From: Parafrigoribacterium_A sp035571875
GTDB lineage: Bacteria > Actinomycetota > Actinomycetes > Actinomycetales > Microbacteriaceae
Length of the DNA stretch: 13,072 nucleotides
Assembly (NCBI GenBank): GCA_035571875.1
Contig: DATNBR010000008.1
Coordinates: 1 to 13,072, forward strand
Reading direction: 5' to 3'
Below the pieces are notes generated by a model. It made no database searches. It was not told the origin of the DNA and saw nothing but the letters and a program-made list of their open reading frames with translations. This document shows, one piece after another, positions 6,436 through 13,072 of the stretch (its first letter is position 1; every line of letters begins with the position of its first letter). The translations under genes and the position numbers were made by a program.

Positions 6436-7248
6436 CTACGAGAGCAGCTCGAGCGCCGCGTCGTGCAGCAGCCCGTTGCTTGCCAGCGCTGAGCCGTGCC
6501 ACGGCCCCGCGTCGCCGCTCACGGCGGTGAAGCGACCGCCTGCCTCCTGCACGATCGGCATGAGCGCGGCGATGTCCCACGGCATCATCTCGAGTTCGCC
6601 CGCGATCTCGACGAGGCCCTCGGCCACCATCATGTACGGCCACATGTCGCCGTAGTCGCGCGTGCGCCAGGCTCGCCGCGAGAGCTCGAGGTAGCCGTCG
6701 AGCTTGCCGGCCTCCTCCCACCGGGTGATGCCGCTGCAACTGGTCGAGGCGTCCGCGAGCCGCGAGACCCTGGACACGTGGATGCGGCGCTCCTGCTGCG
6801 AAGGACCGGTCGCGCCGGGGCGCGGGACCGCCTCACTCGCGTGCGCCCCGCATCCGGATGCCGCCCACCAACGCCTGCCCAGGGCCGGAGCGCTGACCAC
6901 GCCCACTACCGGAACGCCATCGACGGCGAGCGAGATGAGGGTGGCCCAGACGGGCACGCCGCGCACGTAGTTCTTGGTGCCGTCGATCGGATCGAGGATC
7001 CACTGACGGTTCGATTCACCCTCGGTGCCGAACTCCTCGCCGAGGATGGAGTCGCCCGGTCGGCTGTCGCCGAGGGCCGCCCGCAGGGCATTCTCGACGG
7101 CCTTGTCTGCATCGGAGACCGGAGACATGTCGGGCTTGGTCGTGACGACGAGGTCGCTCGCTCGGTAACGATCCATCGAGATCGCATCGGCCATGTCGGC
7201 GAGTTCGCGTGCGAGGCTGAGGTCGGACTGAAGCGTGTAGTCGGTCAC
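6436..7248 (-). CDS. hisN: Histidinol-phosphatase, inositol monophosphatase type
   Basis: This 270-residue magnesium-dependent phosphatase of the inositol monophosphatase superfamily probably converts L-histidinol phosphate to L-histidinol in histidine biosynthesis. Metal-binding motifs are visible: EE at 71-72, DPIDGTKN at 86-93, and the second motif with D225 (PWDIAALMPIVQEAGG, 223-238). The length fits actinobacterial HisN (about 260-270). The start is set at GTG 7248 by family N-terminus length (TDYTLQSDLSLARELADMAD). The frame is open upstream to 7326, but that stretch is the arms of a large hairpin and gives an Arg-rich segment unlike the family. No strong ribosome site precedes the GTG, and the hairpin ends 14 bases away. 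It is the last gene of an aroA-rsgA-hisN series conserved in actinobacteria. Plain inositol-phosphatase activity is the main alternative. Confidence 0.9.
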   Translation of the reverse strand: MTDYTLQSDLSLARELADMADAISMDRYRASDLVVTTKPDMSPVSDADKAVENALRAALGDSRPGDSILGEEFGTEGESNRQWILDPIDGTKNYVRGVPVWATLISLAVDGVPVVGVVSAPALGRRWWAASGCGAHASEAVPRPGATGPSQQERRIHVSRVSRLADASTSCSGITRWEEAGKLDGYLELSRRAWRTRDYGDMWPYMMVAEGLVEIAGELEMMPWDIAALMPIVQEAGGRFTAVSGDAGPWHGSALASNGLLHDAALELLS

Positions 7249-7262
7249 CCCACAAGGGTAGC

Positions 7263-7324
7263 GGCGGGAGAAACGTTCCCGCGGCGGGGGACATGAACCC
7301 CGCCGCGAGACGGTTTCTCCCGCC
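7263..7324. repeat. Large perfect two-tier hairpin between rsgA and hisN
   Basis: The outer arms GGCGGGAGAAAC (7263-7274) and GTTTCTCCCGCC (7313-7324) are perfectly complementary over 12 bases. Inside them CGCGGCGGGG (7280-7289) pairs with CCCCGCCGCG (7298-7307) over 10 bases around an 8-base loop, with a symmetrical 5-by-5 internal loop between the tiers. On the transcribed (reverse) strand no U-run follows, so it is not a standard intrinsic terminator. It ends 14 bases before the hisN start codon. It may be a dispersed repeat, a processing or stability element, or a structure that limits hisN expression. Confidence 0.8.
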
Positions 7325-7339
7325 ACCGGGTCGGGACGG

Positions 7340-8368
7340 CTAGGACGAGAGGGACGCCAGCATTCGCTGGAAGGAGTCGAGGCGCAGCGTGCCGACCTCG
7401 CCGAGCTCGCCCGCTTCCACCCGCTCCATGATCGCGCAGTCGGGGGAGTCGGGCAGGTGGGTGCACCCGCGCGGGCAGTCCTCGGCGATGGCGGCGAGGT
7501 CGGTGAACGACTTCAGAATGTTCTCGGGATTGACGTGGCCGAGTCCGAAGGAGCGTACGCCCGGGGTGTCGATGATCCAGCCGTCGCCGACCCGATACGA
7601 GATGGTGGATGACGAGGTGTGCCGGCCGCGACCGGTCACCGTGTTGACCCTGCCGATCGCGCGATTGGCCGAGGGCACGAGCGCATTGACCAGGGTCGAT
7701 TTGCCGACCCCCGAGTGGCCTACGGCGACGGTGCTGTGGCCACCGAGGAGTGCGGCGATCTCCTGGGTTGGCACCGCTCCGGCGGCGCTCGTGACGATGC
7801 GGATGTCGAGCCCGGCGAAGTTCGCCAGGAACTCTGCCGGGTCGGCCAGGTCGGTCTTCGTGACGCAGAGGATGGGCGCGATCCCGGCGTCGAAAGCGGC
7901 AACGAGGTAGCGGTCCACGAGCCGCGGTCTCGGCTCCGGATTGGCCGCCGCAACGACGATGAGCATCTGGTCGGCGTTGGCGACGATGATTCGTTCGACC
8001 TCATCCGTGTCGTCGGCACTGCGCCGCAGCACCGTCGTGCGCGGCTGGATGCGCACGATGCGAGCGAGGCTGCCCTCGTCGCCGCTCGTGTCGCCCACGA
8101 GGTCGACCAGATCGCCGGTGACGATGGGTTTCTTGCGCAGCTCGCTCGCCCTCGACGCGGTGGCCTCGTGCTCATCCGGACCGTTCTCGCCCACGAGGAC
8201 CGAATAGCGCCCGCGGTCGACCGTCAGCACCCTGCCCGTGACCGCGTCGTTGTGCTCGGGGCGGATCTTGGTGCGCGCGCGGTTGCCCTTGGGGTTCGGC
8301 CTGGTGCGGGCCTCGTAGTCGGCGTACTTGTCGTCGTCTTCGTCGTCCGTGTCGCCCAGCCAGCTCAT
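7340..8368 (-). CDS. rsgA: Ribosome small-subunit-dependent GTPase A
   Basis: RsgA is a circularly permuted GTPase that checks late assembly of the 30S subunit in the cytoplasm. The 342-residue product has an acidic then basic N-terminus, an OB-fold (about 41-110), G4 TKTD (170-173) ahead of G1 GHSGVGKS (217-224), a switch region GRGRHTSSS (246-254) and G3 DTPG (267-270). This G4-G1-G3 order is diagnostic of the permutation. The C-terminal zinc site is present as C298, C302, H304 and C311 (DCPRGCTH...DC). Length is typical. The ATG at 8368 lies 39 bases after the aroA stop and lacks a strong ribosome site. Same-strand placement between aroA and hisN points to a shared transcript. Confidence 0.97.
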   Translation of the reverse strand: MSWLGDTDDEDDDKYADYEARTRPNPKGNRARTKIRPEHNDAVTGRVLTVDRGRYSVLVGENGPDEHEATASRASELRKKPIVTGDLVDLVGDTSGDEGSLARIVRIQPRTTVLRRSADDTDEVERIIVANADQMLIVVAAANPEPRPRLVDRYLVAAFDAGIAPILCVTKTDLADPAEFLANFAGLDIRIVTSAAGAVPTQEIAALLGGHSTVAVGHSGVGKSTLVNALVPSANRAIGRVNTVTGRGRHTSSSTISYRVGDGWIIDTPGVRSFGLGHVNPENILKSFTDLAAIAEDCPRGCTHLPDSPDCAIMERVEAGELGEVGTLRLDSFQRMLASLSS

Positions 8369-8407
8369 GCGCCGCAGCAGCCCGTCGTCGTTGGAGCGGC
8401 CATCGCG

Positions 8408-9811
8408 CTAGAAGATGCTGAGCGGATCGGAATTGCCGCTCGTCACAATGCCACTCACCAGGCCCCGCCACAGCTGCGGGAACTCGGGCAGCGTCTTCGC
8501 GGTCGTGGCGATGTCGTCGATCTCGACGCCGGGGGTCACGAGGCCGATGATCGCGCCGGCCGTGGCCATGCGGTGGTCCTCATAGCTGTGCCACAGTCCA
8601 CCGTGCAGAGCGGCGGGGCGGATGATCAGGCCGTCCTCGGTCTCGGTCACGTCACCACCGAGAGCGTTGATCTCCGTGGCGAGCGCAGCGAGCCTGTCTG
8701 TCTCGTGGCCACGAAGGTGAGCGATGCCGGTGAGCACCGTTTCGCTGTCGGCCAGCGCAGCGAGCGCCGCGACTGTCGGTGCCAATTCGCTCGCATTGTC
8801 TAGACGGATGCCGTGCACAGTTCCCGTGCCCCGCACCGTGAGCTCGCCCACGCCGGCTCCGGTCTCGGTGAACGACACGGTGCCGCCCATGCTCTCGAGG
8901 ATCTCGGCCATGCGCGCACCCACCTGGGTCGTCTTCGTTGGCCAGCCGGCGACGGTCACGGAGCCACCCGCGACGAGCGCCGCGGCCAGGAACGGCCCGG
9001 CATTGGAGAGGTCGGGCTCGATGTCGACGTCGATACCGGCGATGGGGCCCGGTGTGATGAGCCAGCGCCCCGGCTCCGAGGTGTCCACCTGCACGCCGCG
9101 CGCGGCGAGGGTCGCCACGGTCATCTCGATGTGCGCCTCGCTCGGCACGTGGTCGCCGCTGAGGCGCAGGGTGAGTCCCCTGGTGAAGCGAGCGCCCACG
9201 AGCAGCAGGCTCGAGATGAACTGGCTCGAGCTTGAGGCATCCACCTCGAGCTCGCCCCCCTCGATCGCGCCGGTGCCGTAGAGGCTGAACGGGAGGCGAC
9301 CGCGGCCGTCGTCGGTCACGTCGACGCCGAGTGCGCGCAGCGAGTCGATGGTGGGACGCATGGGTCGCTTGCGGGCACTCGGGTCTCCGTCGAAGGCGAC
9401 CGGTCCGAGTGCGAGGGCGGCGACGGGAGGCAGAAAGCGCATCACGGTGCCGGCGAGGCCGCAGTCGATCGTCGTTCCGCCGCTCAGTTCTGCGGGGGTG
9501 ACGAGCAGGTCGGGCCCGTACTTGCCCGCACCGGGCACCTCGACGATGGAGGTGCCGAGCTCCTTGAGCCCCTGCACCATGAGAGCCGAGTCGCGTGAGT
9601 GCAGCGGTGCACGCAGCGTGGAGGGCGAGTCGGCGAGGGCGGCGAGGACGAGTTCGCGATTGGTCAGCGACTTCGATCCCGGGAGCGACAGGCTCGATGT
9701 GAGCGGCCCGGTTGCGACCGGCGCAGCCCAGGGACCGGGGTCGACCTCGAGCACGAGATCGTCGTTCTCGTATGGGTCGAACTCCGGCTTGGAATAACGG
9801 GAAACTAGCAT
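8408..9811 (-). CDS. aroA: 3-phosphoshikimate 1-carboxyvinyltransferase (EPSP synthase)
   Basis: This cytoplasmic enzyme joins phosphoenolpyruvate to shikimate-3-phosphate in the sixth step of the shikimate pathway to aromatic amino acids. The 467-residue protein shows PGSKSLTNR (44-52), GLAGTVMRFLPP (118-129), ARKRPMRPTIDSLRALG (146-162), SSSSQFISSLLL (193-204), DNASELAPTVAALA (338-351, with catalytic-region D338), HLRGHETDRLAAL (365-377) and EDHRMA (411-416). It is slightly longer than the usual 430-450 because of about 30 extra N-terminal residues; the ATG at 9811 is kept since this leader is common in related actinobacteria as far as I recall. No clear ribosome site precedes it, so the mRNA may be short-leadered. 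It leads the aroA-rsgA-hisN series and is divergent from sigR, whose stress promoter overlaps its first codons. Confidence 0.97.
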   Translation of the reverse strand: MLVSRYSKPEFDPYENDDLVLEVDPGPWAAPVATGPLTSSLSLPGSKSLTNRELVLAALADSPSTLRAPLHSRDSALMVQGLKELGTSIVEVPGAGKYGPDLLVTPAELSGGTTIDCGLAGTVMRFLPPVAALALGPVAFDGDPSARKRPMRPTIDSLRALGVDVTDDGRGRLPFSLYGTGAIEGGELEVDASSSSQFISSLLLVGARFTRGLTLRLSGDHVPSEAHIEMTVATLAARGVQVDTSEPGRWLITPGPIAGIDVDIEPDLSNAGPFLAAALVAGGSVTVAGWPTKTTQVGARMAEILESMGGTVSFTETGAGVGELTVRGTGTVHGIRLDNASELAPTVAALAALADSETVLTGIAHLRGHETDRLAALATEINALGGDVTETEDGLIIRPAALHGGLWHSYEDHRMATAGAIIGLVTPGVEIDDIATTAKTLPEFPQLWRGLVSGIVTSGNSDPLSIF

Positions 9812-9816
9812 CGGTT
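9791..9816 (+). promoter_or_regulatory. SigR-type (thiol-stress) promoter, GGAAT-N18-GTT
   Basis: GGAAT at 9791-9795 and GTT at 9814-9816 are separated by exactly 18 bases, the consensus known for Streptomyces SigR and close to that of mycobacterial SigH. It points toward sigR, 114 bases upstream of the likely ATG. Direct autoregulation of sigR-rsrA is established in those systems. The -35 lies inside the first codons of the divergent aroA, and the -10 lies just outside its start codon. A manual scan for the same pattern at other GGAAT/ATTCC sites in the window found no second match. Confidence 0.8.
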
Positions 9817-9842
9817 ACCAGAGTATCGGCACTTGAGGTGAT

Positions 9843-9857
9843 GGGGAGTAAAGCGTG
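9843..9857 (+). promoter_or_regulatory. Ribosome site and alternative GTG start for extended SigR
   Basis: GGGGAG (9843-9848) lies six bases before GTG 9855, which is in frame with sigR and adds 25 residues (MELLLERP...) ahead of the ATG at 9930. The ATG itself has no convincing ribosome site. In Streptomyces, SigR is also made as a longer, unstable isoform from an upstream start. The arrangement here could be an analogue, or simply the main start. Confidence 0.5.
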
Positions 9858-9929
9858 GAGTTACTGCTTGAGCGACCGCTCAGCCACGGCGCGGCGCGCG
9901 CCAGCCTGGGCGAAGTAAGCTTGGCGCCG

Positions 9930-10553
9930 ATGACGACTTCCAGTACCAAGACGTCCCCTTCGGACGCCGCACGCGACCTGTTCGAAGAACAGGCCATCCC
10001 GTTCATGGATCAGCTCTATGCCGCGGCGATGCGCATGACGCGCAACCCCTCCGACGCGTCCGACCTCGTGCAAGACACCTTCGTCAAGGCCTACGCGGCC
10101 TTCGGGCAGTTCCAGCAGGGCACGAACCTCAAGGCCTGGCTGTACCGCATCCTCACGAACACGTTCATCAACGGGTACCGCAAGAACCAGCGGAACCCCT
10201 ACCAGGGCACGATCGACGAGCTCGAGGACTGGCAGCTCGGCGGAGCGGAGTCGGTCACCCAGGGCCGCTCGACGCGTTCGGCCGAGGCGGAGGCGATCGA
10301 TCACCTGCCCGACAGCGACGTCAAGGACGCGCTTCAGTCGATTCCCGAAGACTTTCGTATGGCGGTGTACTTCGCCGACGTGGAGGGCTTCTCCTATCAG
10401 GAGATCGCCGACATCATGAAGACTCCGGTGGGAACAGTGATGAGCCGACTGCACCGTGGCAGGCGGATGCTGCGGGAACTCCTGGCCGAGTACGCCCAGG
10501 AGCGCGGAATCGCGACCGCCGGGAGTCAGAAATCGTCCGGGAGCAAAAAATGA
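9930..10553 (+). CDS. sigR: ECF sigma factor SigR/SigH type, thiol-oxidative stress
   Basis: This 207-residue group IV sigma factor directs RNA polymerase to genes for thiol homeostasis (thioredoxin, mycothiol and protein quality control in known relatives). Region 2 spans about 20-88 with DASDLVQDTFVKAYAAFGQF and LKAWLYRILTNTFINGYRK. Region 4 spans about 131-185, with the helix-turn-helix SYQEIADIMKTPVGTVMSRL and HRGRRMLR. Identity as SigR rests on these blocks, the overlapping zinc anti-sigma gene, the upstream GGAAT-N18-GTT promoter and divergence from aroA, an arrangement conserved across actinobacteria. The start at ATG 9930 gives the usual length; GTG 9855 is in frame and has a better ribosome site, giving 232 residues. 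The stop overlaps the rsrA start (ATGA, 10550-10553), which should keep sigma and anti-sigma in balance. Confidence 0.95.
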   Translation: MTTSSTKTSPSDAARDLFEEQAIPFMDQLYAAAMRMTRNPSDASDLVQDTFVKAYAAFGQFQQGTNLKAWLYRILTNTFINGYRKNQRNPYQGTIDELEDWQLGGAESVTQGRSTRSAEAEAIDHLPDSDVKDALQSIPEDFRMAVYFADVEGFSYQEIADIMKTPVGTVMSRLHRGRRMLRELLAEYAQERGIATAGSQKSSGSKK

Positions 10554-10792
10554 CCGATTGCGGTTGCGACAAGGCGAAGGCCGAGCTGGAGGAGTACCTC
10601 CACAACGAACTGACCAAGGCGGATGCGGCGGACATCGCCGAGCACATGGCCGGTTGCCCGGACTGCGAGACCGAGCTCAAGGTGGGACTCGTGCTCACCC
10701 AGGCGGTGCAGCGGGCCTGCAAGGAGACCGCACCTGAGGATCTGCGTGCGCAGGTGCTGCTCCGTTTACGCGAGATCCAGGCCACGCACTAA
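10550..10792 (+). CDS. rsrA: Zinc anti-sigma factor RsrA (mycothiol-system anti-sigma)
   Basis: This 80-residue cytoplasmic anti-sigma factor holds SigR inactive when thiols are reduced; oxidation forms a disulfide, expels zinc and frees SigR. The ZAS motif H32-x3-C36-x2-C39 is present (HMAGCPDC). C6 lies 26 residues before H32, the same spacing as C11 to H37 in Streptomyces RsrA, so C6, H32, C36 and C39 are the probable zinc set. C4 and C57 are additional cysteines. The protein is shorter than Streptomyces RsrA (about 105) because it lacks the C-terminal tail. The ATG lies within the sigR stop (ATGA overlap) and is preceded by GGGAG. After its TAA comes the inverted-repeat region shared with the 3' side of kgd. 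Confidence 0.94.
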   Translation: MTDCGCDKAKAELEEYLHNELTKADAADIAEHMAGCPDCETELKVGLVLTQAVQRACKETAPEDLRAQVLLRLREIQATH

Positions 10793-10816
10793 GCGCTGCT
10801 GCTCGGGCGTACTGAT

Positions 10817-10938
10817 CGGGTTGAGTAGGGCGGGTTGAGTAGGCCGACCGCGGCCGTATCGAAACCCAGTGCCGGACAGGGGTTTCGATACGCTCGTTCC
10901 TCGCTACTCAACCCGCCTATGCGGGCCGAGTAGCGAGG
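10817..10938. repeat. Composite inverted-repeat (REP-like) element between rsrA and kgd
   Basis: The gap between convergent rsrA and kgd is largely palindromic. CGGGTTGAGTAGG occurs twice in tandem with a 14-base period (10817 and 10831). CGGGTTGAGTAG (10831-10842) pairs with CTACTCAACCCG (10904-10915), and nested inside GTATCGAAACCC (10856-10867) pairs with GGGTTTCGATAC (10880-10891). A second hairpin uses CCTCGCTACTC (10899-10909) with GAGTAGCGAGG (10928-10938), with CCCGC (10912-10916) and GCGGG (10921-10925) inside. The motif GGTTTCGATACGCTCG...CTACTCAACC resembles a dispersed palindrome seen widely in Microbacteriaceae, from memory. It may act as a two-way transcript end; no U-run is present. 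Confidence 0.85.
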
Positions 10939-10948
10939 GAGAGAAGCC

Positions 10949-13072
10949 CTACAGCGTGAGCGCCTTCTCGATCAGCTCGACCTGTTCCTTCGCGCTGCGC
11001 TTCGTCGATCCGGTCGCGGGCGATGCGGATGCCGGGCGCGAGGCGACCGAGATCGCCCGCTCCTTGTAGTTGCGAGCCAACTCGAGGCAGATGAACGGCC
11101 AGGCTCCCTGGTTCTCCGGTTCCTCCTGCGCCCACATGAGCTCGGCGTTCGGGTACTGCGAGAGAACCGAGACGAGCTCGCGCAGCGGCATCGGGTAGTA
11201 CTGCTCGACCCGCACGAGAGCGATCTCCTTCTGCTCCCGCTTGTCGCGTTCGGCGAGCAGGTCGTAATGCAGCTTGCCGGCGTGGAGCACGACGCGCTTG
11301 ACCGCGGCCTTGTCGGTGATCGTGGCATCATCGATGATCGGCTCGAACCTGCCGTTCGTGAAGTCGGCGATCTCGCTCGTCGCGCCGCGCAAACGCAGCA
11401 TCGCCTTCGGCGTGAAGACGATGAGCGGGCGGCGGGGCCGCTGGTACGCCTGGCGGCGCAGCAGGTGGAAATAGGATGCCGGAGTCGACGGCCTCGCGAC
11501 CGTCATGTTGTTCTCCGCACAGAGCTGCAGATACCGCTCGATGCGAGCGGAGGAGTGGTCAGGACCCTGCCCTTCGTAGCCGTGCGGCAACAGCAGCACG
11601 ACACTGGAGCGCTGCCCCCACTTCTGCTCCGCGCTGGAGATGAATTCGTCGACGATGATCTGGGCGCCGTCGGCGAAGTCACCGAACTGGGCCTCCCACA
11701 GCACGAGCGCGTCGGCGCGTTCCACCGAGTAGCCGTATTCGAAGCCCATGGCCGCGTACTCGCTGAGCAGCGAGTCGTAGATCCAGAAGCGGCCCTGATT
11801 GTCGCTGAGATTGCCGAGCGGCAGCCACTCCTGCCCGTTGACACGATCGTGCAGGATGGCGTGGCGCTGCACGAAGGTACCTCGCCTCGTGTCCTGCCCG
11901 GCCATCCGCACCGGGGTGCCCTCGAGCAGCAGTGAACCGAGCGCCAGCAGCTCCGCGAAGGCCCAGTCGATCGAGCCGCTGCGGCTCATCTCGACGCGCT
12001 TCTTGAGCAGCGCCTGCAGCTTCGGGTGCACGCTGAAGCCGGCGGGCGGGTTGTCGTGCGCGTTGCCGACGAGGGTGATGACGTTCTCGCTCACGGCGGT
12101 CGACATCGGTTCGCCCTGCGCGTCGTCCTGCTGGGATGCCGGGCGCTCCAGGTCGGCGACGGCGTTGGAGTCCTGCACGACGATCGGCATGGACGCCGTC
12201 TGCGCCGCGTGGGTCTCGGCGAAGGCGCGCTCCAGTCGATCCTGGAAGTCCTGGTGCGCCGAGTTGTACTCCTCCTCGGTGATGTCACCGCGGCCGACGA
12301 GTGCCTCGGTGTACAGCGTGCGCACGCTGCGCTTGGCCTCGATGAGGTTGTACATGAGCGGCTGGGTCATCGAGGGATCGTCGCCCTCGTTGTGACCGCG
12401 CCTGCGGTAACAGATGAGGTCGATCACGATGTCGCGGTGGAACTGCTGGCGGTACTCGAAGGCGAGCTCCGCGACCCGCACGACCGCCTCGGGGTCGTCA
12501 CCGTTCACGTGGATGATCGGGGCCTGGATCGACTTGGCGACGTCCGTGGAGTAGACCGAGGTGCGGCCCTCGCTCGGCGGCGTCGTGAATCCGACCTGGT
12601 TGTTGATGTTGACGTGCACGGTGCCGCCGGTGCGGTACGCGCGCAACTGCGACATCTGCAGGATCTCGGCGACGATTCCCTGGCCGGCCATGGCGGCGTC
12701 ACCGTGGATCATCACCGGCAGCACACTGAAGGTACCGATCGGCTTGCGATCCTGCTTGGCGCGCACGATGCCCTCCATCACGCCGTCGACCGCCTCGAGG
12801 TGTGAGGGGTTAGCGGCCAGGTAGACCGGGATCTGCTCGCCATTGGCACCCGTGAAGGTGCCCTCGGTGCCGAGGTGGTACTTGACGTCACCGGAGCCCT
12901 GCACGGTGCGGGGGTCCTGCGTTCCCTCGAACTCGCGGAAGATCTGGCCGTAGGTCTTGCCGGCGATGTTGGTGAGCACGTTGAGACGGCCGCGATGCGC
13001 CATGCCGATGACGACCTCGTCGAGCTCCGCCTCCGCCGCACCCTGCAGCAGGGCATCCAGAAGGGCGATCGT
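10949..13072 (-). CDS. kgd: 2-oxoglutarate dehydrogenase E1 / oxoglutarate decarboxylase, 5' end outside window
   Basis: This thiamine-diphosphate enzyme decarboxylates 2-oxoglutarate in the TCA cycle. The visible 707 residues enter the window in frame (TIALLDALLQGAAEAELDEV) and run to TAG at 10951-10949. Seen in order: IGMAHRGRLNVL (22-33) with an active-site His, HLEAVDGVMEG (91-101), the cofactor region GDAAMAGQG (124-132) with GGTVHVNINNQVGF (149-162), then the transketolase-like pyrimidine domain (DTRRGTFVQRHA; WEAQFGDFADGAQ; LPHGYEGQGPDHSSAR) and the C-terminal domain (RPLIVFTPKAMLRLR; EEPENQGAW). Full-length actinobacterial proteins are about 1,250 residues and carry an N-terminal succinyltransferase-like domain; that part is off the right edge, so the fusion cannot be confirmed here. 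Also called sucA or odhA. It converges on rsrA across the inverted-repeat element. Confidence 0.95.
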   Translation of the reverse strand, partial: TIALLDALLQGAAEAELDEVVIGMAHRGRLNVLTNIAGKTYGQIFREFEGTQDPRTVQGSGDVKYHLGTEGTFTGANGEQIPVYLAANPSHLEAVDGVMEGIVRAKQDRKPIGTFSVLPVMIHGDAAMAGQGIVAEILQMSQLRAYRTGGTVHVNINNQVGFTTPPSEGRTSVYSTDVAKSIQAPIIHVNGDDPEAVVRVAELAFEYRQQFHRDIVIDLICYRRRGHNEGDDPSMTQPLMYNLIEAKRSVRTLYTEALVGRGDITEEEYNSAHQDFQDRLERAFAETHAAQTASMPIVVQDSNAVADLERPASQQDDAQGEPMSTAVSENVITLVGNAHDNPPAGFSVHPKLQALLKKRVEMSRSGSIDWAFAELLALGSLLLEGTPVRMAGQDTRRGTFVQRHAILHDRVNGQEWLPLGNLSDNQGRFWIYDSLLSEYAAMGFEYGYSVERADALVLWEAQFGDFADGAQIIVDEFISSAEQKWGQRSSVVLLLPHGYEGQGPDHSSARIERYLQLCAENNMTVARPSTPASYFHLLRRQAYQRPRRPLIVFTPKAMLRLRGATSEIADFTNGRFEPIIDDATITDKAAVKRVVLHAGKLHYDLLAERDKREQKEIALVRVEQYYPMPLRELVSVLSQYPNAELMWAQEEPENQGAWPFICLELARNYKERAISVASRPASASPATGSTKRSAKEQVELIEKALTL

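Noticed and set aside
7249..7326. N-terminal extension of HisN through the hairpin
   Set aside because: The extension is an Arg- and Pro-rich reading of hairpin arms with no family counterpart.
7619..8803. 394-codon forward frame opposite rsgA and the end of aroA
   Set aside because: It spans two well-supported reverse-strand genes with all family motifs, and its translation is low-complexity with no domain.
9869..9882. Palindrome TGAGCG-AC-CGCTCA in the sigR leader, resembling the TetR half-site
   Set aside because: It shares only TGAGCG with the operator at 2281-2324 and lacks the flanking GT/AC. It falls in a possibly coding leader, so chance is the simpler explanation.
1..13072. CRISPR array, insertion sequence, prophage or defence island
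   Set aside because: No regularly spaced direct repeats, transposase, integrase or defence-gene motifs were seen on either strand; the gene content is chromosomal core plus ordinary accessory metabolism.

Overview
The window is high-GC DNA from an actinobacterium, most likely of the family Microbacteriaceae or a close relative. The evidence is the tmRNA tag ANSKRTDFALAA, the divergent arrangement aroA-rsgA-hisN / sigR-rsrA that is typical of actinobacteria, a mycothiol-type SigR/RsrA redox switch, a 2-oxoglutarate dehydrogenase E1 of the actinobacterial kind, and a palindromic 'GGTTTCGATAC...CTACTCAACC' element of a type common in Microbacteriaceae genomes. The family assignment is inference from these features; no search was run.

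Layout. Positions 1-292 hold the 3' part of tmRNA (ssrA): tag frame, one clear pseudoknot and the tRNA-like 3' end. A reverse-strand membrane O-acyltransferase (300-1631) runs toward it. Next come a reverse-strand TetR-type repressor (1721-2263) and a divergent forward metal-dependent amidohydrolase/decarboxylase (2352-3338), with a strong inverted-repeat operator between them. Converging on these is a three-gene reverse-strand set (5325 down to 3351): a small membrane protein, an EXPERA-domain protein resembling the eukaryotic sigma-2 receptor TMEM97, and a zinc alcohol dehydrogenase that starts 5 bases after the EXPERA stop. A forward cupin plus hemerythrin-like fusion protein (5443-6426) follows.

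The right half is conserved core. The reverse-strand aroA (EPSP synthase), rsgA (ribosome-assembly GTPase) and hisN (histidinol-phosphatase) probably form one transcription unit, with a large perfect hairpin immediately before hisN. Divergent from aroA are sigR and rsrA, a thiol-stress sigma factor and its zinc anti-sigma factor, overlapping by ATGA. An exact GGAAT-N18-GTT promoter overlaps the start of aroA and is probably the autoregulatory promoter of sigR. A well-placed upstream GTG could give an N-terminally extended SigR. Between rsrA and the converging kgd/sucA (2-oxoglutarate dehydrogenase E1, 5' end outside the window) lies a composite inverted repeat that can fold in two mutually exclusive ways.

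No CRISPR array, insertion sequence, phage gene or obvious defence system is visible. The least ordinary items are the EXPERA-alcohol dehydrogenase pair, the cupin-hemerythrin fusion with missing metal ligands, the sigR leader architecture and the two large hairpin elements.
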